Assembly: GCA_947331495.1 (NCBI GenBank)
Contig: CAMZOI010000002.1
Coordinates: forward strand, 322,501 to 386,500
From: Erythrobacteraceae bacterium Alg239-R51
GTDB lineage: Bacteria > Pseudomonadota > Alphaproteobacteria > Sphingomonadales > Sphingomonadaceae
Reading direction: 5' to 3'
DNA: 64,000 nt
Part shown: piece after piece, positions 50,148 through 57,331 of the stretch
How the letters are laid out: each line of letters starts with the position of its first letter
Numbering within the stretch: the first letter of the stretch is position 1
The notes under the pieces: model-generated
What the model was told of the DNA's origin: nothing
Seen by the model: the letters and a program-made list of their open reading frames with translations, nothing else
Databases searched by the model: none
Translations under genes and position numbers: made by a program

Positions 50148-50482
50148 CACATGCGCTCCTTGCTTGCGGTGTCGAGTTGAACGCTTTTGTCAGGGGCGCG
50201 ATCGCGCAAAGCTTCGATTTCGGCTGCGACGGAATAGCCCTTGTCGGTAACAATTCGCTCGAGCACCTGCATCCGCTTATCGACCTTGCCGAGCAGTCCG
50301 CGCAGTTCATCGTTCTCGGCGCGCAACTCATTGGTTTCGACCGTGTTGGTGCGTTCGGTTTTCCCTCCCCACTCATCTTCGAGGGAGTAGCCGTGCTTGG
50401 CGCGGATCCAGTTGTTCACCAGCCAGCCGACGGTGCTCAATGCGATGATCGCGACGACGAATTCAGGCCCACCCCAGTCCAT
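50147..50482 (-). CDS. Psp-array small membrane protein 2
   Basis: 111 residues, TGATG-coupled to the previous gene. Transmembrane helix (PEFVVAIIALSTVGWLVNNW), HGYSLEDEWGGK, a coiled coil (ENDELRGLLGKVDKRM) and QVLERIVTDKGYSVAAEIEA-LRDRAP. The motif form LERIVTDKGY is identical to member 1. Confidence 0.8.
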   Translation of the reverse strand: MDWGGPEFVVAIIALSTVGWLVNNWIRAKHGYSLEDEWGGKTERTNTVETNELRAENDELRGLLGKVDKRMQVLERIVTDKGYSVAAEIEALRDRAPDKSVQLDTASKERM

Positions 50483-50790
50483 TATGCTTTTTCTCCATGT
50501 TTCATGTCGAGCGGAACACCCGTTCCGCGGTCCTCGACCGACCGTTGGTCGCGCAGGGCCTCGATCTGTGTGGCGACGTCGTAACCCTTGTCAGTTACGA
50601 TGCGCTCGAGCACGCGGACGCGGTCTTCGAGATCTCCGACCTGGTTGGCATATTGCGCGGCGCGCTCGGCCGTATCGGCGGCGGTGCTCTTGACCTGGAG
50701 TTCGGCCATCTTGTGCTGATGGCGCGTCCAGATCGCTAGCCCGCCGATGATGAACGGCGCGAGCGGTATGAGATAGGCCCATTCGAACAT
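50482..50790 (-). CDS. Psp-array small membrane protein 1
   Basis: 102 residues from ATG 50790, with GGAGG-type Shine-Dalgarno. Transmembrane helix (LIPLAPFIIGGLAIWT), a helical linker and DRVRVLERIVTDKGYDVATQ-IEALRDQRS. First of the six array members after pspC; lies 23 nt downstream of it. Confidence 0.82.
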   Translation of the reverse strand: MFEWAYLIPLAPFIIGGLAIWTRHQHKMAELQVKSTAADTAERAAQYANQVGDLEDRVRVLERIVTDKGYDVATQIEALRDQRSVEDRGTGVPLDMKHGEKA

Positions 50791-50813
50791 CCTGTTTCCT
50801 CCCTCCTACTTCC

Positions 50814-51191
50814 TCAGCGCAGCCGTTCGATTTCGGCGTTCAGCCGCGGATTGTTGCTGACGTAATAGGTTTCGACCTCGGCGAGGCGGCGGTCGACATC
50901 CTTCATCCGACTGCGGATTTCGCGCGCTGTGCGTTTCGGGTTCTGCCGGACACGCTGCCAGTAATTGCTCTCTTCATGATCGACGTAGAGATGCGGTGGC
51001 TTCTTGTTCAGCAACAGTCCGGCGATGAAGTAGATCGGAATGGTCATGCCGCCCGCCACGAAAGTAAGGGCGATCAGTCCCAGTCGGACCCAGAACGCAT
51101 TGACACCGGTATAATCCGCAACGCCCGAGCACACGCCCATCAGCTTTGCATTCTGCTTGTCGCGATAGAGAGTTGTGCGGGGGCTGTTCAC
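50814..51191 (-). CDS. pspC: Phage-shock protein C
   Basis: 125 residues from GTG 51191 (GTGA overlap with pspB). The PspC domain is clear: TLYRDKQNAKLMGVCSGVADYTG, WVRLGLIALTFVAGGMTIPI and an inner-membrane helix pair. The C-terminal soluble tail ends DVDRRLAEVETYYVSNNPRL-NAEIERLR, the same type of helix as in the array proteins. PspC senses membrane stress with PspB and controls PspA release of PspF. Confidence 0.92.
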   Translation of the reverse strand: MNSPRTTLYRDKQNAKLMGVCSGVADYTGVNAFWVRLGLIALTFVAGGMTIPIYFIAGLLLNKKPPHLYVDHEESNYWQRVRQNPKRTAREIRSRMKDVDRRLAEVETYYVSNNPRLNAEIERLR

Positions 51192-51484
51192 TGGGAAATT
51201 CCTTTCTTTTCGGCCATGAGCTGTTCGAGTTCGCGCAGCTGCTGGTTGTCCTGCTCGCTATCATGGACGAGGCGCGCGGGCTTGAAATCGGGATTGTCGC
51301 TGGCGACCAGTCGCTCGACCGTGTCCATCCGATCGTCGAGGCGCTTGGCGAGGTTGTAGAGCTCCTCGAGCAGGGCCTCGTCGTCGGTCGTGATGCTCGC
51401 GGAGGTCTTCCATTTCGTGATGTAGTGGAGCACGATCCAGGGAAGGGCGATGAAGATGGCTACGACTGCAAATACTTCTTCCAT
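51188..51484 (-). CDS. pspB: Phage-shock protein B
   Basis: 98 residues from ATG 51484 (GGAGG 10 nt upstream; an ATG at 51529 would read from the end of pspA). Transmembrane helix (VFAVVAIFIALPWIVLHYI), then TKWK and a coiled coil with LYNLAKRLDDRMDTVERLVA. The order and length match PspB. The extra C-terminal tail (about residues 68-98) is longer than in enterobacterial PspB. Confidence 0.9.
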   Translation of the reverse strand: MEEVFAVVAIFIALPWIVLHYITKWKTSASITTDDEALLEELYNLAKRLDDRMDTVERLVASDNPDFKPARLVHDSEQDNQQLRELEQLMAEKKGISQ

Positions 51485-51488
51485 TTGA

Positions 51489-52187
51489 TCAATCCTCCTT
51501 ATGCGGGCCGTTGCCGGTCTTTTCGCCAAGCACGCGTTTCATTTCCGCCAGTTCGTCATCGATTGCATCGGCCCCTTCGAGGGCGGCAATCTCGTCGGAA
51601 AGGCTCGGCTTGTCTGACGCGTCGGCTATGTTCAGTGCGTCGGCACGACCTTCGGCATAGTCGACCCGGCGTTCGAGCTGGTCGAAACGTGAAAGCGCTT
51701 CATCGGTCCGCTCGTTGGTCATCAGCGTACGCAGCTTTACGCGGTTCTCTGCGCTCTCGAGCCGCGCCGCGATGGCGGTCTGGCGACTGCGGGCTTCGCG
51801 CAACCGGTTCTGCAGTTTCTGGATGTCCTGCTCGTAGGCGCGCAAGGCGTCGTCGAGCACCGAAATTTCCTGCTTCAGCTGGTCGGACATGTCCGCCGCC
51901 TTCTTGCGTTCGACCAATGCGGCCCGGGCCAGGTCTTCGCGGTCCTTCGACAAGGCAAGCTGTGCCTTTTCGCCCCAGTCGCTCTGAAGCTTGTCGAGCT
52001 TGACCGTGTGGCGATGCATTTCCTTCTGGTCTGCAATGGTGCGCGCGGCGGACGCCCGGACCTCCACCAGCGTTTCCTCCATTTCGAGAATGATCATGCG
52101 GATCATCTTCTGGGGATCATCCGCCTTGTCGAGCATGTCGTTGAAATTGGCCGCGATGATATCGCGGGTACGGCTGAAAATTCCCAT
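51489..52187 (-). CDS. pspA: Phage-shock protein A
   Basis: 232 residues from ATG 52187, the canonical MGIFSRTRDIIAANFNDML start of the PspA/IM30 family, with GGAG 9 nt upstream. A long antiparallel coiled coil follows (AARTIADQKEMHRHTVKLDKL and others) with the amphipathic membrane-binding N-terminal helix. An open frame continues upstream without a stop to an ATG at 52409, giving 74 more residues; see findings. PspA stabilises the membrane and inhibits PspF. Confidence 0.93.
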   Translation of the reverse strand: MGIFSRTRDIIAANFNDMLDKADDPQKMIRMIILEMEETLVEVRASAARTIADQKEMHRHTVKLDKLQSDWGEKAQLALSKDREDLARAALVERKKAADMSDQLKQEISVLDDALRAYEQDIQKLQNRLREARSRQTAIAARLESAENRVKLRTLMTNERTDEALSRFDQLERRVDYAEGRADALNIADASDKPSLSDEIAALEGADAIDDELAEMKRVLGEKTGNGPHKED

Positions 52188-52405
52188 TAAAGGTGCTCCA
52201 CTGGAAAAAAAGTCCGATCCCTTCTTGTGCCGTCCGCCGTCGCGGGTCGGGGTGGGCGAACGGCGTAACCGCTCGACCTCCTGCTCGATCCGCGACAGGC
52301 TCGGTCCGGATTTGGAACGGTCCGAAGCGCCGTCGACATCGCTGCCTTGGGGACTGTCAGGGGAGCGACGCTCCGGACCGAGAGGATCGTGGTCGGGGGG
52401 CAGGG

Positions 52406-52558
52406 TCATGCGATCGCGGACTTCTGGTAAACCGCCATCGTCGGCGTGGGGCCGGTCACTGCGATCTGCGAGCTGAGTATGACCAGCGCGCTCGTCGCGG
52501 CAATGCTGGCGAGCGCGGCCTTCCCGAGCCTGGTGCGGAAAAAACTGCGATCGTACAT
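52406..52558 (-). CDS. Small membrane peptide, first gene of the psp operon
   Basis: 50 residues from ATG 52558. A basic start (MYDRSFFRTRLGKAALAS) leads to one hydrophobic helix (ALASIAATSALVILSSQIAV) and a short tail. It is the first coding region after the sigma-54 promoter (about 40 nt from -12) and its stop overlaps by ATGA an in-frame ATG that runs on into pspA. Function unknown; the position suggests a Psp role. Confidence 0.6.
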   Translation of the reverse strand: MYDRSFFRTRLGKAALASIAATSALVILSSQIAVTGPTPTMAVYQKSAIA

Positions 52559-52597
52559 GGCTTGGCTACCTCTCTGGATTGGTGTTGTTAATTTATT

Positions 52598-52614
52598 CGC
52601 AAGGGGCGTGCCAA
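52598..52614 (-). promoter_or_regulatory. Sigma-54 (-24/-12) promoter of the psp operon
   Basis: On the minus strand TTGGCACGCCCCTTGCG matches TGGCACG-N4-TTGC exactly (GG and GC 10 nt apart). It faces the psp operon, 40 nt before the first start. The neighbouring gene encodes PspF, the sigma-54 activator of this operon type. Confidence 0.92.
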
Positions 52615-52663
52615 ACCAACAAAACGGCGGAAAAACAAACGTTAGACGGCTCTCGACGACTGT

Positions 52664-52688
52664 AGGGTTGGTTTTGATTGCCAACCCT
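52664..52688. promoter_or_regulatory. Candidate PspF upstream activating site
   Basis: AGGGTTGG and CCAACCCT form a perfect 8-bp inverted repeat with a 9-nt spacer. It lies 50-74 nt behind the -24 element of the psp promoter and 26-50 nt before the pspF start, so binding PspF there could activate the operon and repress pspF. Confidence 0.6.
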
Positions 52689-52713
52689 TGGTGGTTTTTC
52701 CTATATTGTGGTT

Positions 52714-53733
52714 ATGGAGCGGGAAAACCAGTTCATTGGCCAATCCGGCGCGTTTCTCGACGCGGTCGAACGGGCCAGTCGCGCCGCTCCGATGCGTCGA
52801 CCGGTACTGGTGATTGGCGAGCGGGGTACGGGCAAGGAACTGATCGCCGAACGTCTCCATCGCCTTTCGACGCGGTGGGACGAGCCGCTCGTTGTCATGA
52901 ACTGCGCCGCCCTTCCCGAAACACTGATCGAGGCCGAGCTGTTCGGCCACGAGGCCGGGGCTTTTACCGGCGCTACGAAGACTCGGGCAGGACGTTTCGA
53001 GGAGGCCGACAAGGGCACGTTGTTTCTCGATGAACTGGGTTCGCTGTCGATGGGTGCGCAGGAGCGTTTGTTGCGCGCGGTCGAATATGGAGAGGTAACG
53101 CGGATCGGTTCATCACGCCCGATGCAGGTCGATGTGCGGATCGTTGCCGCGACCAACGAGAACCTGCCAGACAAGGCTGCGTGCGGGAACTTCCGCGCCG
53201 ATTTGCTCGACCGTCTGAGCTTCGAGGTCATCACCCTGCCACCGTTGCGTGTCCGCGAAGGCGACGTCGAGGTTCTTGCCGACTATTTCGGGCGGCGGAT
53301 GGCGGCCGAGCTGGGCTGGGAGGACTGGCCCGGCTTCGCGGGTCATGTCGGTGAGCAGCTTGTCAACCACGATTGGCCCGGCAATGTGCGCGAGTTGCGC
53401 AACGTCGTGGAGCGGGCGATCTATCGCTGGGACAACTGGAGCGAGCCGATCGGTCACGTCCAGTTCGATCCCTTCGACAGCCCGTGGGCACCGATGACGC
53501 CGAAAACCCGCGCTCCGCAACCGGAACAGGGGAAAATGTTTGCGCCCGTTGCCAGCGACTTCGAGTCGATTGACGACTTGCGTGCTGCCGTTGATGAGCA
53601 TGAACGCGCAATTGTCGAGCATGCACTTGGCAAGCATCGCTGGAACCAGCGCCAGACCGCCAAGGCGCTCGGACTGAGCTACGACCAGCTACGCCATTGT
53701 ATCAAGAAGCACGGACTGACCGACGACGATTGA
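52714..53733 (+). CDS. pspF: Psp operon activator PspF
   Basis: 339 residues from ATG 52714. No N-terminal regulatory domain: the AAA+ domain starts almost at once, as in PspF. Walker A GERGTGKE (35-42), sigma-54 contact loop GAFTGA (82-87), Walker B LFLDELGSL and a C-terminal Fis-type helix-turn-helix (HRWNQRQTAKALGLSYDQL). It is divergent from the psp operon and is held inactive by PspA until stress. Confidence 0.93.
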   Translation: MERENQFIGQSGAFLDAVERASRAAPMRRPVLVIGERGTGKELIAERLHRLSTRWDEPLVVMNCAALPETLIEAELFGHEAGAFTGATKTRAGRFEEADKGTLFLDELGSLSMGAQERLLRAVEYGEVTRIGSSRPMQVDVRIVAATNENLPDKAACGNFRADLLDRLSFEVITLPPLRVREGDVEVLADYFGRRMAAELGWEDWPGFAGHVGEQLVNHDWPGNVRELRNVVERAIYRWDNWSEPIGHVQFDPFDSPWAPMTPKTRAPQPEQGKMFAPVASDFESIDDLRAAVDEHERAIVEHALGKHRWNQRQTAKALGLSYDQLRHCIKKHGLTDDD

Positions 53734-53805
53734 ACGCGGGATACGGGTTTTCCCGCACGCCTTGCTACAGGCGATCGTTACCCAGCCAGGTCACAAGCGG
53801 GGGCC

Positions 53806-54189
53806 ATGACCCAAGGCACATCAGCCACGCTTGTTTCCCCAATCGCCCGTCGCCGTTCGCACAGCAGGCTTCGCTTGGGGGTCCCGGCACGCCTGGAACT
53901 GGTGAGCGGCGTGTTTCCCTGCATGCTGGTGGATCTGTCGGTGGTCGGCGCGCGATTGAACCTGGGTTGGCAGCCGAAGGTCGGCGTTCCTGGGGTGTGC
54001 CGGTTCGAAGGGCATGAAGCATTCGGCGAGATCGTATGGGCTTGCGGGGGAGAAATTGGCCTGCGTTTCGACGAACATGTTCCCGGACACATCGTCGTCG
54101 CCATGCGCCATGCGACACGAGAAATCCTGCATCGTCACCGGACCAGCACGGTCCGGTTCGCGCGCTCGTGGGTGACTGGCGAGTACTGA
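53806..54189 (+). CDS. PilZ-domain protein
   Basis: 127 residues. RRRSHSRLRLGVPARLELV contains the RxxxR c-di-GMP switch, and CMLVDLSVVGARL gives the D/NxSxxG motif in DLSVVGA form. The rest fits the PilZ barrel, with the C-terminal helix. Likely a c-di-GMP receiver of unknown output. The 175 nt to rimP hold a GC-rich stem (GCGCCG/CGGCGC near 54305-54330) and the rimP ribosome site; no gene is seen. Confidence 0.8.
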   Translation: MTQGTSATLVSPIARRRSHSRLRLGVPARLELVSGVFPCMLVDLSVVGARLNLGWQPKVGVPGVCRFEGHEAFGEIVWACGGEIGLRFDEHVPGHIVVAMRHATREILHRHRTSTVRFARSWVTGEY

Positions 54190-54364
54190 ATTACTCGGCT
54201 TTTGCCGCGCTATCCGATGCTTTCAGGTAAGGCTCTTGCCAATTCCGGTGGTTGGGCCTAAATGACCCTTCATCCCGACATTGTCGCGACAACGGAGGGG
54301 CTGGCGCCGCAAGGGGCCGGCGCGAAAACCCGTTGCGGCAATACTGCTAGAAACCGGAGAGTGA

Positions 54365-54931
54365 ATGGCCGATCTGACGCGCCTGACAGAAGTGATCGAA
54401 CCCGAAGCGAATGCGCTTGGGTTCGAACTCGTGCGCGTAAAGATGCTCCCTTCCGAAGCCGGTGAGGGCGGACAGGCCTTGCAGGTCATGGCCGAAGATC
54501 CGGCCACAGGCCAATTGGTGATAGATCAGTGTGCCGCGCTTTCGCGTCGCATTTCCGAGAAAATGGATGCTCTCGAAGAGGTTGGAGAGGTTCTGGTTTC
54601 CGGGGCCTACCACCTCGAGGTTTCCAGCCCGGGAATCGATCGCCCGCTCACGCGTGCGAAGGATTTTGCGCAATGGGTGGGACACGAGGCCAAGATCAGC
54701 ATGGAAAAAGGTTGGGGCGGCCAGCGCACCTACAAGGGCGACCTCAAGGGCATCGATGGCGACATCGTGACCATTGACGACAACAAGGCGGGCGAGACTT
54801 CTCTCCCCCGTCAATCAATCCATTCGGCGAAGCTCGTCTTGACCGATGCGCTGATCGCCGCCACCCAGCCGCTCGACACGAGCGGTGCCGACGAAATCGT
54901 CGAACTCGAAGAAGAAAAGGCAGACGACTGA
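54365..54931 (+). CDS. rimP: Ribosome maturation factor RimP
   Basis: 188 residues. N-terminal RimP domain (IEPEANALGFELVRVKML; DQCAALSRRISEKMDALEEV, the second in outline) with YHLEVSSPGIDRPLTRAKDF, the classical signature, and a C-terminal SH3-like domain. RimP assists 30S maturation. First gene of rimP-nusA-ylxR-infB, abutting nusA by one base. Confidence 0.95.
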   Translation: MADLTRLTEVIEPEANALGFELVRVKMLPSEAGEGGQALQVMAEDPATGQLVIDQCAALSRRISEKMDALEEVGEVLVSGAYHLEVSSPGIDRPLTRAKDFAQWVGHEAKISMEKGWGGQRTYKGDLKGIDGDIVTIDDNKAGETSLPRQSIHSAKLVLTDALIAATQPLDTSGADEIVELEEEKADD

Positions 54932-56601
54932 TGGCCAGTGCCATTTCCGCCAACAAGGCTGAACTCCTAGCTATCGCGAACGCGGTCGCGTCCGAAAAAA
55001 TGATCGACAAGGCCATCGTCATCGAGGCGATGGAAGAAGCGATCCAGAAATCGGCTCGTAACCGTTACGGCGCGGAGAACGACATTCGCGCCAAGCTCGA
55101 TCCGCAGACTGGCGATCTTCGCCTCTGGCGCGTCGTCGAGGTCGTCGAAGAAGTCGAAGACTATTTCAAGCAGGTCGACCTCAAGCAGGCTCAGAAACTA
55201 CAGGACGATGCCAGCGTCGGCGATTTCATCGTCGATCCGCTACCGCCGGTCGATCTCGGTCGTATCGACGCGCAGAGCGCCAAGCAGGTGATTTTCCAGA
55301 AGGTCCGCGACGCCGAGCGCGAGCGTCAGTTCGAGGAATTCAAGGACCGCGCGGGCGAAGTCATCACCGGCGTCATCAAGTCGGTGGAATTCGGCCACGT
55401 GATCGTAAATCTTGGCCGCGCCGAGGGCGTTATCCGTCGTGATCAGCAAATCCCGCGCGAGGCCGCCCGGGTAGGCGAGCGTGTTCGCGCGCTGATCAGC
55501 AAGGTCGAGCGCAACAATCGTGGTCCGCAGATATTCCTTACCCGCGCGCATCCCGACTTCATGCGCAAGCTGTTCGCGCAGGAAGTGCCGGAAATCTACG
55601 ACGGGATCATCGAGATCAAGGCTGCTGCGCGTGATCCAGGCAGCCGCGCCAAGATCGGTGTCATCAGCCATGATTCCTCGATCGATCCGGTGGGCGCCTG
55701 TGTCGGCATGAAGGGCAGCCGCGTTCAGGCGGTCGTGCAGGAACTGCAGGGCGAGAAGATCGACATCATTCCCTGGAGCGAGGATGGCGCGACGTTCATT
55801 GTCAACGCCCTTCAGCCTGCCACGGTCAGCCGCGTCGTTCTCGACGAGGAAGCAGAGCGGATCGAAGTGGTCGTGCCCGATGACCAGCTCTCGCTCGCCA
55901 TTGGTCGCCGCGGTCAGAACGTGCGGCTCGCCAGCCAGCTTACTGGCAACCAGATCGACATCATGACCGAGGAAGAGGCCTCGGAAAAACGCAGCAAGGA
56001 ATTTGCCGAGCGTTCCAAGATGTTCGAAGAGGAACTCGACGTCGACGAGACGCTTTCGCAGCTGCTGGTTGCCGAAGGGTTCGCCGAACTCGAGGAAGTC
56101 GCCTACGTGCAACTGGAAGAACTCGCCACGATCGAGGGCTTCGACGAGGATCTGGCCGAAGAGCTTCAGAACCGGGCGCAGGAAGCGATCGAACGGCAGG
56201 AAGCCGCGCACCGCGAAACCCGCCGCGAGCTCGGTGTCGAGGATGATGTGGCCGAACTGCCGCACCTTAGCGAAGCCATGCTTGTCACTCTTGGTCAGGC
56301 CGGTCTCAAGACGCTCGACGATGTGGCCGATCTCGCCACCGACGAACTGATTGCCAAGAAACGCGAAGCCCCTCGCCGCCGCAACAACGCAGATGGACCG
56401 CCGATGCGGCGCGACCGTCCCATGCGCGAACAGGACAAGGGCGGCGTGCTGGGCGAATACGGTCTGACCGAAGAGCAGGGCAACGAGATCATCATGGCTG
56501 CCCGCGCGCACTGGTTTGAAGACGACCAGGACGTTTCGGCAAAGGACAGTGCCGAAGCAGCCGAACCACAGGAGGCCGCCGATGCGGACTCCACCCAATG
56601 A
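54931..56601 (+). CDS. nusA: Transcription termination/antitermination factor NusA
   Basis: 556 residues. N-terminal domain with RNA-polymerase contact (VVEVVEEVEDYFKQVDL), S1 domain around 135-205, two KH domains (RAHPDFMRKLFAQEVPEIYD; VGACVGMKGSRVQAVVQEL; LAIGRRGQNVRLASQLT) and acidic helix-hairpin-helix repeats after about 370. The C-terminal tail is longer than in Bacillus NusA, as usual for proteobacteria. Confidence 0.96.
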   Translation: MASAISANKAELLAIANAVASEKMIDKAIVIEAMEEAIQKSARNRYGAENDIRAKLDPQTGDLRLWRVVEVVEEVEDYFKQVDLKQAQKLQDDASVGDFIVDPLPPVDLGRIDAQSAKQVIFQKVRDAERERQFEEFKDRAGEVITGVIKSVEFGHVIVNLGRAEGVIRRDQQIPREAARVGERVRALISKVERNNRGPQIFLTRAHPDFMRKLFAQEVPEIYDGIIEIKAAARDPGSRAKIGVISHDSSIDPVGACVGMKGSRVQAVVQELQGEKIDIIPWSEDGATFIVNALQPATVSRVVLDEEAERIEVVVPDDQLSLAIGRRGQNVRLASQLTGNQIDIMTEEEASEKRSKEFAERSKMFEEELDVDETLSQLLVAEGFAELEEVAYVQLEELATIEGFDEDLAEELQNRAQEAIERQEAAHRETRRELGVEDDVAELPHLSEAMLVTLGQAGLKTLDDVADLATDELIAKKREAPRRRNNADGPPMRRDRPMREQDKGGVLGEYGLTEEQGNEIIMAARAHWFEDDQDVSAKDSAEAAEPQEAADADSTQ

Positions 56602-57310
56602 GAGCCTGACGTCCGACATCGCTGAAGCGCCCAAGGCACGGAAGACTTCCGAGCCCGAACGGCGCTGCATACTGACAGGCCAGACGGGTCCGCGTGACTC
56701 GCTCGTTCGTCTGGCCGCGTCACCCTCGGGCCTGGTTTTGCCCGATGCACAGGAAAAGGCACCTGGGCGTGGGGCGTGGGTGTGTTCGTCTCGCAGCGCG
56801 GTCGAGGAAGCGCAGGATAGCGGCAAGTTGAGGGCGGGCCTTTCGCGCGCCTTCAAGACAGGTGACATCGAAATACCCGAAAACCTTCCTCAGAAGATCG
56901 AGGATGCGCTGCTGCGGGTCTTTCTCGACCGGTTGGGCCTCGAAATGCGGGTCGGAAGTCTTATCTTGGGCACGCAACGCATTGCCGATGCCGCGCGCAA
57001 AGGCGAAGTGGCGCTGTTGCTGCACGCTTTAGATGCCAGCGAAGACGGACGAAAGAAGCTTGACCAAGCCTGGCGCGTGGGGCGCGATGCCGAAGGGTCT
57101 GGCGAGCGGGGGCTGACACTGCCACTGGACCGCGATGCTTTGTCTGTGGCATTGGGCCGCGACAACGTCGTCCATCTGGCGCTGGCCGATCATGCTTCGG
57201 CTGCCAGGGTTTCGAAGCCCCTGACGCGCCTCATGCATTATCAGGGGCGCGACTTTCCCGGCGATACAGGGCGTGCCCACTCGCGCGCCGATGACGATAC
57301 GAACGATTGA
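56582..57310 (+). CDS. ylxR: YlxR (DUF448) RNA-binding protein with L7Ae-like domain
   Basis: 242 residues from ATG 56582, overlapping the nusA end by 20 nt. The DUF448 part has ERRCILTGQTGPRDSLVRLA and KAPGRGAWVCSSR. After about residue 100 comes an L7Ae/L30e-like domain (GSLILGTQRIADAARKGEVA, LLLHALDAS). Fused forms are common in alphaproteobacteria between nusA and infB. Exact role unproven. Confidence 0.88.
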   Translation: MRTPPNESLTSDIAEAPKARKTSEPERRCILTGQTGPRDSLVRLAASPSGLVLPDAQEKAPGRGAWVCSSRSAVEEAQDSGKLRAGLSRAFKTGDIEIPENLPQKIEDALLRVFLDRLGLEMRVGSLILGTQRIADAARKGEVALLLHALDASEDGRKKLDQAWRVGRDAEGSGERGLTLPLDRDALSVALGRDNVVHLALADHASAARVSKPLTRLMHYQGRDFPGDTGRAHSRADDDTND

Positions 57311-57331
57311 GACTGAGAGAAACGAGCAAGA

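Noticed and set aside
55240-56868. 542-codon minus-strand open frame
   Set aside because: Reverse complement of nusA and ylxR, which have unmistakable domains.
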